From: GCA-2687515 sp046582475
GTDB lineage: Bacteria > Pseudomonadota > Alphaproteobacteria > Rhodospirillales > UBA2165
Length of the DNA stretch: 7,064 nt
Assembly: GCA_046582475.1 (NCBI GenBank)
Contig: JAYGEH010000117.1
Span: 1 to 7,064, forward strand
Direction: 5' to 3'
Part shown: one piece after another, positions 1 to 5,256 of the stretch
Layout: each line of letters begins with the position of its first letter
Numbering within the stretch: position 1 is the first letter of the stretch
Position numbers and translations under genes: made by a program
The notes under the pieces: generated by a model
Databases searched by the model: none
Told to the model about the DNA's origin: nothing
What the model saw: only the letters and a program-made list of their open reading frames with translations

Positions 1-318
1 TTCGACCACCACCACTTCGCCCTTGGCGATCAATTGCCGCTCGGCGCGGATATCGACCGGCTCGCCGATCAGGCGGTCCAATTCGACGACGGCGCCCCGG
101 CCCAGTTGCAGGATCTGCGATACCTTCAATTCCGCCGTGCCCAGCACCGCGACGATGTCGATATTCACATCCAGGATGGCGCCTTCGCGGGATTCGCTTT
201 GGCTGAGAAAGGCGGCGCCAAGGGAATCGCTCAAATCCAAGTTGGGTGCCGGCGCGGAACCGGCGTTATCGCTGGTCGCGGGCTCTTCGCTCGCCGCCAG
301 CATATTTTCATCAGACAT
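1..318 (-). CDS. fliN: Flagellar motor switch protein FliN, C-terminus cut off by window edge
   Basis: FliN is a component of the cytoplasmic C-ring (switch complex) at the base of the flagellum, where it works with FliM and FliG in torque generation and direction switching. The start is the ATG at 318-316 on the minus strand; 106 residues are visible before the window ends. Residues 1-45 are an Ala/Ser/Glu-rich, probably flexible N-terminal tail. From about residue 49 the SpoA (FliN/FliM C-terminal) domain begins, with the typical run VVELDRLIGEPVDI (77-90) followed by LIAKGEVVVVE, which is diagnostic for FliN. Only the last short strand of the domain should be missing. The Shine-Dalgarno sequence is weak (GGTGG about 5 nt upstream). 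The gene lies 162 bp downstream of the HIT gene on the same strand; this larger gap suggests its own promoter, and it probably begins or belongs to a flagellar cluster to the left. Met6 is an alternative start. Confidence 0.9.
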   Translation of the reverse strand, partial: MSDENMLAASEEPATSDNAGSAPAPNLDLSDSLGAAFLSQSESREGAILDVNIDIVAVLGTAELKVSQILQLGRGAVVELDRLIGEPVDIRAERQLIAKGEVVVVE

Positions 319-440
319 CGGCGCCACCAAACCCTTTTCCGGGCCCGTAATTAGGTTTCCGGCTTATGATACCACGAATGCCGGGGCCGTGCGAGATCTG
401 TTGCGGTCCTGCCCGGCTCTCTACACCTAACCCAAATTGG

Positions 441-455
441 TTAACGCGGCATTGA
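441..455. promoter_or_regulatory. Possible CtrA-like binding site upstream of fliN
   Basis: The spacer between the HIT gene and fliN contains TTAA, then 7 bases, then TTGA (441-444 and 452-455). This differs at one position from the alphaproteobacterial CtrA recognition pattern TTAA-N7-TTAA. It sits about 120 bp upstream of the fliN start. CtrA controls flagellar genes in many Alphaproteobacteria, so the location makes sense, but a near match of this size can occur by chance. No clear -35/-10 pair was recognised in the same spacer. Confidence 0.2.
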
Positions 456-480
456 GGATCGCGCGCGCTCATACCAAGGA

Positions 481-846
481 TCAGCCGCCCCGGCGCAGCA
501 TCGGGCCGAGCAGCTTGCCGCCGAATATATGCACGTGAAAATGGGCCACTTCCTGCATGCCGTCGCTGCCATGGTTGGCGAGGATGCGGTAGCCGGGCTG
601 GTCCAGCTCCAATTGCCGGGCGACGGCGCCGACGGCGCGGAAAAAGCCGGAGATTTCGGCGTCCGTGGCATTGGCGGCAAAATCATCCATCGACATATAG
701 GAGCCCTTCGGGATCACCAGCACGTGCACCGGCGCCTGTGGATTGATGTCGTTGAAGGCAAAGGCGTGATCGTCTTCATAGACCTTGGCGCAGGGAACTT
801 CGCCCCTCAGGATTTTGGCGAATACATTGTCGTCGTCATAGGCCAT
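481..846 (-). CDS. HIT-family (histidine triad) nucleotide-binding protein, HinT-like
   Basis: This 121-residue protein belongs to the HIT superfamily, HinT/PKCI-1 branch, whose members hydrolyse purine nucleoside phosphoramidates and aminoacyl-adenylates in the cytoplasm. The catalytic triad is H102-F-H104-V-H106-I-F followed by GG. The N-terminal half has the family run DNVFAKILRGEVPCAKVYED (6-25), then FNDINPQAPVHVLVIPK (31-47). Length fits the family (about 110-140). The ATG at 846-844 is preceded by a run of six G about 6 nt upstream, a strong ribosome-binding site. The gene begins 23 bp after the hisE stop on the same strand and is the last gene of the his cluster. HIT genes next to hisE recur in Alphaproteobacteria. 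No direct role in histidine synthesis is known to me; cleaning up AMP-type side products is only a guess. No clear terminator follows its stop. Confidence 0.92.
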   Translation of the reverse strand: MAYDDDNVFAKILRGEVPCAKVYEDDHAFAFNDINPQAPVHVLVIPKGSYMSMDDFAANATDAEISGFFRAVGAVARQLELDQPGYRILANHGSDGMQEVAHFHVHIFGGKLLGPMLRRGG

Positions 847-869
847 GGATTACCCCCCGCCTTAACGCA

Positions 870-1211
870 TTATTTATCGCGGGACCGCTTTTCCTCGATC
901 CCGGACGTTCCCCCGCGGCGGGCCAGTTCGGCCCACACCTCGGCGGGCTGAATGCCCTCCGCCGCCCAGAGAACCAGGAGATGATACAACAGATCGGCGC
1001 TTTCGGCGATCACTTCGGTGCGCCCCTCGGCCAGCGCCGCGGTCAGAACCTCGGTGGCTTCCTCGCCGATCTTGCGGACGATTTCCGGTTTACCGGCAGC
1101 CAAAAGCCTGGCCGTGTAGGACCTTTCCAGATCGCCGCCCTTGCGGCTTTCGATCACATCGAAGAGGCGCGCCAATACGTCCGAAGCATGGTCCTTATCG
1201 GTTCCGGTCAT
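870..1211 (-). CDS. hisE: Phosphoribosyl-ATP pyrophosphatase HisE
   Basis: HisE catalyses the second step of histidine biosynthesis, hydrolysing phosphoribosyl-ATP to phosphoribosyl-AMP and pyrophosphate in the cytoplasm. It is an all-helical MazG-like enzyme. The metal-binding acidic motifs are visible as KIGEEATEV and, about 20 residues later, ESADLLYH. The protein is monofunctional: no HisI domain is fused. I chose the ATG at 1211-1209 (113 aa) because an AGGA ribosome-binding site lies 9 nt upstream. Another in-frame ATG at 1220-1218 (116 aa) directly abuts that AGGA and is less likely. The AGGA overlaps the hisF stop codon (TAG at 1225-1223), so termination of hisF and initiation of hisE are probably coupled. 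The C-terminal tail is charged, ending in EEKRSRDK. HisE follows hisF and precedes the HIT gene in the operon. Confidence 0.94.
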   Translation of the reverse strand: MTGTDKDHASDVLARLFDVIESRKGGDLERSYTARLLAAGKPEIVRKIGEEATEVLTAALAEGRTEVIAESADLLYHLLVLWAAEGIQPAEVWAELARRGGTSGIEEKRSRDK

Positions 1212-1222
1212 GGTGCTCATTC

Positions 1223-1996
1223 CTAATTATCCAGCCGCACTTGCAGCCCGGCACCCCGCATATGAGCCTTGGCCTCGGCGATACTAAAGGTGCCGAAATG
1301 AAAAATCGAGGCGGCCAGCACGGCGCTGGCATGACCGCGCCGCACCCCATCCACCAGGTGATCCAGGCTGCCGACGCCGCCCGACGCGATCACCGGAATG
1401 GTTACCGCATCGGCGATGGCGCGGGTCAGTTCCAGATCGAAGCCGGCCTTGGTGCCGTCCCGGTCCATGGAGGTGAGCAGCAATTCGCCGGCGCCAAGCT
1501 CGGCCATGCGCCGCGCCCAGCCGACGGCCTCGATGCCGGTTTCCCGGCGCCCGCCATGGGTGAACACTTCGAACCTGGTTTCTCCATCGCGCCCCACCCG
1601 CTTGGCATCGATGGCAACGACGATGCATTGGCTGCCGAACTTCAGCGCCGCTTCGCCGACGAATTCCGGGTTGGAGACGGCGGCGGTATTGATCGCCGTC
1701 TTGTCGGCGCCAGCCAGCAGCAGGTTCCTGATATCGTCCAGATTGCGCACGCCGCCGCCGACCGTGACCGGCATGAAACATTGCTCGGCGGTGCGCCGCA
1801 CGACGTCGAATATGGTGTCGCGGCCTTCGTGGCTGGCGGTGATGTCGAGGAAACATAGTTCGTCGGCGCCGGCGGCATCGTAGAGGCGCGCCTGCTCCAC
1901 CGGATCGCCGGCATCGACAAGATCGACGAAGTTTATGCCCTTGACGACGCGGCCCTTGTCCACGTCCAGGCAGGGGATGATGCGGGTGGTCAGCAT
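1223..1996 (-). CDS. hisF: Imidazole glycerol phosphate synthase cyclase subunit HisF
   Basis: HisF is the (beta/alpha)8-barrel cyclase half of imidazole glycerol phosphate synthase. With ammonia delivered by HisH it converts PRFAR to imidazole glycerol phosphate and AICAR, linking histidine and purine synthesis. The catalytic general acid/base aspartates are both present at the canonical positions: D11 in RIIPCLDVDKGRVVKG and D130 in CIVVAIDAKRVG. The phosphate-binding motifs TVGGGVRN (78-85) and VIASGGVGS near the C-terminus are intact. The protein has 257 residues, normal for the family. The reading frame is open upstream as far as 2089, but the conserved N-terminus begins at the ATG at 1996-1994, only 4 nt after the hisA stop (TGA at 2003-2001). 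A GAGG sits unusually close (2 nt) before the start and a GAAGG lies 11 nt upstream, so coupling to hisA translation is likely. Confidence 0.97.
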   Translation of the reverse strand: MLTTRIIPCLDVDKGRVVKGINFVDLVDAGDPVEQARLYDAAGADELCFLDITASHEGRDTIFDVVRRTAEQCFMPVTVGGGVRNLDDIRNLLLAGADKTAINTAAVSNPEFVGEAALKFGSQCIVVAIDAKRVGRDGETRFEVFTHGGRRETGIEAVGWARRMAELGAGELLLTSMDRDGTKAGFDLELTRAIADAVTIPVIASGGVGSLDHLVDGVRRGHASAVLAASIFHFGTFSIAEAKAHMRGAGLQVRLDN

Positions 1997-2000
1997 GGCC

Positions 2001-2741
2001 TCATTCGCCTTCACCGTTGCCGTTAAGCAGCGCCGCCGCCGCGGCCGGATCGATGCGCCCGTCATAGACGGCGCGGCCCGAAATGACACCGTCCAGAATA
2101 TCGCCGCCGGCTTCCTTCAAGGACGCCAGGTCTTGCATCGAGGCAACGCCGCCCGACGCGATCACCGGTGTTTTGATGGCGCGCGCCAGCGCCATCGTCG
2201 CCTCCACATTGGGTCCCTGCATGGCGCCGTCCCGCTCGATATCCGTATAGATGATGGCGGCGGCGCCCGCATCTTCGAATTTCAAGGCCAGATTGCCGGC
2301 CTCCATTTGGGAGGTTTCGGCCCAACCCTCGACGGCGACGCGCCCGCCCCTGGCATCGATACCGACGGCCACGCGGCCCGGATATTCGGCGCAAGCGGCG
2401 ATCACCAGGTCCGGGTTCTTCAACGCCGCCGTGCCCAAAATCACCCGGCGCACACCTTTTTCCAGCCACATGGCCACGGTCTCCATATCCCGGATGCCGC
2501 CGCCGAGTTGGATCGGAATCGCCACTTCGGCCAGGATCGCCTCCACCGCCGGGGCGTTGACCGGGGTTCCGGCGAAGGCGCCGTTCAAATCCACCACGTG
2601 CAGCCAGGCACAGCCCGCGTCGGCGAATTTTCCCGCCTGGCCGGCCGGATCGCCCGAAAACACCGTGGCCTGATCCATTTCGCCGCGCAGCAGGCGCACG
2701 CATTGGCCGTCCTTCAGATCGATGGCCGGGTAAAAGATCAT
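2001..2741 (-). CDS. hisA: ProFAR isomerase HisA
   Basis: HisA (1-(5-phosphoribosyl)-5-[(5-phosphoribosylamino)methylideneamino]imidazole-4-carboxamide isomerase) performs the Amadori rearrangement of ProFAR to PRFAR, the substrate of HisH/HisF. It is a (beta/alpha)8-barrel homologous to HisF. The catalytic aspartates are D8 (in IFYPAIDLKDGQCVRL) and D129 (in VAVGIDARGG). Phosphate-binding loops QLGGGIRD (78-85) and PVIASGGVASM are intact. The protein has 246 residues, the usual length. Its ATG (2741-2739) overlaps the hisH stop TGA (2740-2738) as ATGA, and only a weak GGCGG-type ribosome-binding site lies upstream, so re-initiation by ribosomes finishing hisH is likely. The C-terminus ends in NGNGEGE, with hisF starting 4 nt after the stop. 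Confidence 0.97.
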   Translation of the reverse strand: MIFYPAIDLKDGQCVRLLRGEMDQATVFSGDPAGQAGKFADAGCAWLHVVDLNGAFAGTPVNAPAVEAILAEVAIPIQLGGGIRDMETVAMWLEKGVRRVILGTAALKNPDLVIAACAEYPGRVAVGIDARGGRVAVEGWAETSQMEAGNLALKFEDAGAAAIIYTDIERDGAMQGPNVEATMALARAIKTPVIASGGVASMQDLASLKEAGGDILDGVISGRAVYDGRIDPAAAAALLNGNGEGE

Positions 2742-3388
2742 GGCCGCCAGGTAAGGAAAGCGGACAAAAAAGCCAGGCCGAAACGTTGGCTATTTTCCGG
2801 GTGGAACTGGGTGCCGATAATATTGCCGCGCCCGACCATGGCGGTCAGCGGGCCGCCGTAATCGACGCGCGCCAATTCGTCGCCCGGATGGTCGGCTCGA
2901 AAGCCGAAGCTGTGCACAAAATAGGCGTGGTCACCGGGGGTTAAGTCTTCGAGCACCGGATGAGAGCTTGGATCAAAATCCAAGGAATTCCATCCCATAT
3001 GGGGGATTTTCAAAGCCCTGTCCACCGGCTCGATCGCCGCCACTTCGCCCGGGATCCAGCCCAGGCCTTGGGTTTCGCCATGTTCGCGCCCGATGCTGGC
3101 CAGCAGCTGCATGCCGACGCAAATGCCGAGGAACGGCTTGGCCCGGCCGATCACTTCGCCGTTCAGCGCATCGACCATGCCGGCGACCGCGTCCAGGCCC
3201 AGACGGCAGTCGCGAAATGCGCCGACGCCGGGGAGAATAATGTGACTGGCGGCGGCAAGCGCGGCGGGATCGTCGCTGACCAGCACTTGACCGCCGCCCA
3301 ATTCATCGGCGGCCCGGGCCGTGGCCTTTTCCGCCGAGCGCAGATTGCCCGACCCGTAATCGATGATTACCACGTTGAGATTGCTCAT
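2738..3388 (-). CDS. hisH: Imidazole glycerol phosphate synthase glutaminase subunit HisH
   Basis: HisH is the class I glutamine amidotransferase subunit that hydrolyses glutamine and channels ammonia into HisF. The catalytic triad is visible: nucleophile C90 in FLGICVGMQLL, and H196/E198 in GTQFHPENSQRFG. The PGVGAFRDC stretch (53-61), near the oxyanion-hole region, and the MGWN motif (131-134) are also present. The protein has 216 residues, typical of the family. I start it at the ATG at 3388-3386, giving the conserved beginning NVVIIDYGSGNLRSAEKA. The frame stays open much further upstream to about 4030, but that extension runs through the DUF2628 gene and the end of hisB in another frame and shows no homology. 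The start overlaps the stop of the DUF2628 gene by ATGA, and the stop overlaps the hisA start by ATGA. Confidence 0.97.
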   Translation of the reverse strand: MSNLNVVIIDYGSGNLRSAEKATARAADELGGGQVLVSDDPAALAAASHIILPGVGAFRDCRLGLDAVAGMVDALNGEVIGRAKPFLGICVGMQLLASIGREHGETQGLGWIPGEVAAIEPVDRALKIPHMGWNSLDFDPSSHPVLEDLTPGDHAYFVHSFGFRADHPGDELARVDYGGPLTAMVGRGNIIGTQFHPENSQRFGLAFLSAFLTWRP

Positions 3389-3819
3389 GCCGGCGCACCC
3401 GGTAGGCTGGTGGGCACGGCTTCGAAATACCGGCGGATGGCGGCCTCCACGGTGGTGGCGATCACCGGCGCCCGCTCGGCGAAACCTTGGGCCGACAACT
3501 TGGCGCGGCGCAGATCGTTGGCGGTCCAGCCGATGATGGCGGCCAGCCCCAGGGAGGCGGCCGCCGAGGTCAGCGGATCGGCGCCGCTCAGCGCCAAAGC
3601 CGCGCCCAGGCCCAAGTTGGCGGCAAAAAATATCAGCGCCGCCAGCCACAAACGGTGCCAGAGGGCCCAGAAAATGGACAGCACAAAGGCCGGCCAGGAA
3701 AAGCCTTCCTTGACCGCCTCGGCGTCGGCGATGGGATTGCTCCCGGCGCCGGGATCGCCCCCCGCGCCAGGGCCGCCTTCTGCAATTTGGGTCGGCGTGA
3801 ATACCGTATAGATGCGCAC
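3385..3819 (-). CDS. DUF2628 small membrane protein within the his operon
   Basis: The function is unknown. The 144-residue product resembles the DUF2628 family of small membrane proteins, recognised by the segment EGFSWPAFVLSIFWALWHRLW (about 38-58). After a short start (MRIYTVF) comes a Gly/Pro/Ala-rich low-complexity linker (15-28). Then follow two or three hydrophobic segments (about 43-56, 58-79 and 82-100), a basic stretch NDLRRAK (101-107), and a soluble tail with an amphipathic AAIRRYFEA near the end. It is probably an inner-membrane protein with no enzymatic motif visible. The start codon is GTG (3819-3817), with AAAGGG about 11 nt upstream; no better in-frame ATG is present. Its TGA overlaps the hisH ATG (ATGA), so it is probably co-translated with hisH. 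It lies 74 bp downstream of hisB. I recall similar genes between hisB and hisH in other Alphaproteobacteria, but a link to histidine synthesis is unproven. Confidence 0.85.
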   Translation of the reverse strand: MRIYTVFTPTQIAEGGPGAGGDPGAGSNPIADAEAVKEGFSWPAFVLSIFWALWHRLWLAALIFFAANLGLGAALALSGADPLTSAAASLGLAAIIGWTANDLRRAKLSAQGFAERAPVIATTVEAAIRRYFEAVPTSLPGAPA

Positions 3820-3893
3820 CCGCGTCTATGCCCTTTCTATCAATTTGGCCTCTGATCCTTGGAATAAATACCGGAAATTCGGACTGCTCTTGG

Positions 3894-4493
3894 TCAGTTC
3901 GCGTCCGACAGCACGCCCTTGGTGGAGGGAACCGAGCCGGGCGCGCCGGCGTCGATACTGATCGCCTGGCGCAAGGCGCGGGCCAGCCCCTTAAAAAGGG
4001 ATTCCACGATATGGTGGCTGTTCTCCCCATAGAGGCATTCCATATGCAGGGTCAGCCCGGCCGCCTGGGAAATGGCCTGGAACCATTCGCGGAACAGTTC
4101 GGTATCCATCTCGCCCAGCTTGGGGGCGTTGAACGAAACCTTCCAGATCAAATAAGGCCGGTTCGAACAATCGACCACGACCCGGCTCAAGGCTTCATCG
4201 AGGGGCACCAGGGCGGATCCGTAGCGGGTTATGCCGGCGCGGTCGCCAAGGGCTTCGCGGACCGCCTGGCCGATGGCGATGCCGGTATCTTCGGTGGTGT
4301 GGTGAAAATCGATATGCAGATCACCCTCGGCCTTGACGGTCAGATCGATCAGGCTGTGCCGGGAAAACTGTTCCAGCATGTGATCGAGAAAACCGATGCC
4401 GGTGGCCACGTCATAAACGCCGCTGCCGTCTAAATTGACCTCCGCCGCAATACGGGTTTCCTTGGTATTTCGCTCGACACGCGCCTGGCGCAT
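3894..4493 (-). CDS. hisB: Imidazoleglycerol-phosphate dehydratase HisB (monofunctional)
   Basis: HisB dehydrates imidazole glycerol phosphate to imidazole acetol phosphate in a Mn-dependent reaction, as a 24-subunit cytoplasmic complex. The 199-residue protein contains only the dehydratase domain; the histidinol phosphatase domain fused to it in Escherichia coli is absent, so that step needs a separate enzyme elsewhere. The metal-binding motifs are GFLDHMLEQFSRH (34-46), DFHHTTEDTGI (62-72), and the second-half repeat ENSHHIVES (157-165), reflecting the internal duplication of the fold. The C-terminus has the family ending PSTKGVL. The ATG at 4493-4491 has a GGAG ribosome-binding site about 8 nt upstream. 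It is the first gene of the leftward his cluster and is divergent from hslV. The operon promoter is expected in the 4494-4695 spacer. Confidence 0.97.
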   Translation of the reverse strand: MRQARVERNTKETRIAAEVNLDGSGVYDVATGIGFLDHMLEQFSRHSLIDLTVKAEGDLHIDFHHTTEDTGIAIGQAVREALGDRAGITRYGSALVPLDEALSRVVVDCSNRPYLIWKVSFNAPKLGEMDTELFREWFQAISQAAGLTLHMECLYGENSHHIVESLFKGLARALRQAISIDAGAPGSVPSTKGVLSDAN

Positions 4494-4636
4494 GGGACCA
4501 ACTCCGATGATTTTCGTTAATGGCGGAAATGCGGGCGCACTTGTAGCAAGTTCGTTGCCGCTTCGCCACCCTTAACAATTATTCGCGGGCACGCGCTAGC
4601 CGCCATTGACCGGGCGCTCAATTAAAACTAAGTCCT

Positions 4637-4648
4637 CCTGATATCAGG
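4637..4648. promoter_or_regulatory. Perfect 12-bp palindrome in the hslV leader
   Basis: CCTGATATCAGG reads identically on both strands with no central spacer. It lies 47 bp upstream of the hslV ATG and about 26 bp downstream of the best -35-like hexamer, so it could be an operator overlapping the transcription start. As RNA it has no loop, so a DNA-binding dimer site is more plausible than a hairpin. The regulator is unknown, and a chance occurrence cannot be excluded. Confidence 0.3.
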
Positions 4649-4681
4649 GCGGTCCGGCGGACTGTCCGAAATAAATCTAAG

Positions 4682-4690
4682 AAGGAAGGG
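4682..4690 (+). promoter_or_regulatory. Ribosome-binding site of hslV
   Basis: AAGGAAGGG lies 5 nt before the ATG at 4696, with its AAGGA part 9 nt away. This decides the start over an out-of-frame ATG at 4691 that is only one base after the purine run and leads to a different frame. Confidence 0.75.
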
Positions 4691-4695
4691 ATGCA

Positions 4696-5256
4696 ATGTC
4701 GGAAAATTCCGGCCCGGTCTGGCACGGCACCACCATATTGTGCCTGCGCAAAGGCAACGAGGTCATCGTCGCCGGCGACGGCCAGGTCAGCATGGGCGAC
4801 ACCGTTGTCAAATCGAACGCGGTCAAGGTGCGCAGGCTCGGCTCCGGCGGCAATGTGATCGCCGGGTTCGCCGGCGCTACCGCCGACGCCTTTACCTTGT
4901 TCGAACGGCTCGAAGGCAAGCTGGAACAGCACCCGGCGCAATTGACCCGGGCCTGCGTCGAGCTGGCAAAAGATTGGCGCACCGACCGTTACCTGCGCCG
5001 CCTGGAAGCCCTGATGGCGGTGGCCGACGAAAAAGTCTCGCTGATCGTATCGGGCACCGGCGATGTATTAGAGCCCGAAGACGGCATCATCGGCATTGGC
5101 TCGGGCGGCAATTATGCGCTGGCGGCGGCACGGGCGCTGATCGACCAGGATGGGCTCGAGCTTGAGGCCATCGCGCGCCGCTCCATGGAGATCGCCGCCG
5201 GCATTTGCGTTTACACCAACGGCTCCGTTGTTATCGAGAAAATCACCCAATCATGA
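4696..5256 (+). CDS. hslV: HslV, ATP-dependent protease peptidase subunit
   Basis: HslV (ClpQ) is the proteasome-beta-like threonine peptidase that forms a double hexamer capped by HslU, degrading misfolded and regulatory proteins in the cytoplasm. The catalytic nucleophile is T12 in WHGTTILCLRKG; the first 11 residues form a propeptide expected to be removed so that T12 becomes residue 1. Counting from T12, the other active-site residues fall at the expected mature positions: D28 (Asp17, in AGDGQ), K44 (Lys33, in SNAVKVRR) and S136 (Ser125, in GIGSGGNY). The family runs GFAGATADAFTLFERLEGKLE (57-77) and ELAKDWRTDRYLRRLEAL (89-106) are intact. Length is 186 residues, normal. The TGA stop overlaps the hslU start as ATGA, so the two subunits are translationally coupled. 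A strong AAGGAAGGG ribosome-binding site precedes the ATG. Confidence 0.97.
   Translation: MSENSGPVWHGTTILCLRKGNEVIVAGDGQVSMGDTVVKSNAVKVRRLGSGGNVIAGFAGATADAFTLFERLEGKLEQHPAQLTRACVELAKDWRTDRYLRRLEALMAVADEKVSLIVSGTGDVLEPEDGIIGIGSGGNYALAAARALIDQDGLELEAIARRSMEIAAGICVYTNGSVVIEKITQS

Larger units (their letters stand above)
4494..4695. other. Divergent promoter region between the his operon and hslVU
   Basis: This 202-bp spacer contains no credible gene. It must carry the leftward promoter for hisB onward and the rightward promoter for hslVU. I see no sharp consensus pair. A TTGACC at 4606-4611 resembles a -35 box for hslV, but the hexamer 17 nt later (TAAGTC) is a poor -10. I did not find a convincing RpoH (heat-shock sigma) promoter, although hslVU is usually heat-inducible. 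Small symmetric elements are present: ACTTG-TAG-CAAGT at 4539-4551, TTAATGGCGG at 4517-4526 facing CCGCCATTGA at 4600-4609 (9 of 10 inverted match), and a 12-bp palindrome at 4637-4648. No histidine-rich leader peptide or attenuator was recognised upstream of hisB. Confidence 0.6.

Noticed and set aside
23..430. Plus-strand open frame (135 codons) opposite fliN and the spacer
   Set aside because: The minus strand encodes a clear FliN SpoA domain; the plus-strand product is a Ser/Arg-rich shadow.
1241..1858. Plus-strand open frame (205 codons) opposite hisF
   Set aside because: Antisense shadow of HisF, with composition mirroring the reverse complement and no family resemblance.
1997..2089. 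31-residue N-terminal extension of HisF
   Set aside because: It overlaps the end of hisA, is Arg-rich without homology, and the catalytic D11 and D130 fall at canonical positions only with the start at 1996.
1935..2861. Long plus-strand open frame (308 codons) opposite hisA and the ends of hisF and hisH
   Set aside because: It is antisense to genes with intact catalytic motifs, its product has no recognisable domain and a His/Arg/Gly-rich composition typical of shadow frames in GC-rich DNA.
2960..3811. Plus-strand open frame (283 codons) opposite hisH and the DUF2628 gene
   Set aside because: Shadow frame of GC-rich coding DNA; no ribosome-binding site or domain pattern, and the minus-strand genes explain the conservation.
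474..3862. 11-bp inverted repeat (CTGATCCTTGG) at 474-484 and 3852-3862, near the HIT stop and in the hisB-DUF2628 gap
   Set aside because: Several matches of this length are expected by chance in a 7-kb window on both strands.
3389..4030. N-terminal extension of hisH making a 430-residue protein, a possible fusion
   Set aside because: The extension is Arg/Pro/Gly-rich, passes through the DUF2628 gene and the hisB 3' end in another frame, and the conserved HisH N-terminus begins exactly at the ATG at 3388.
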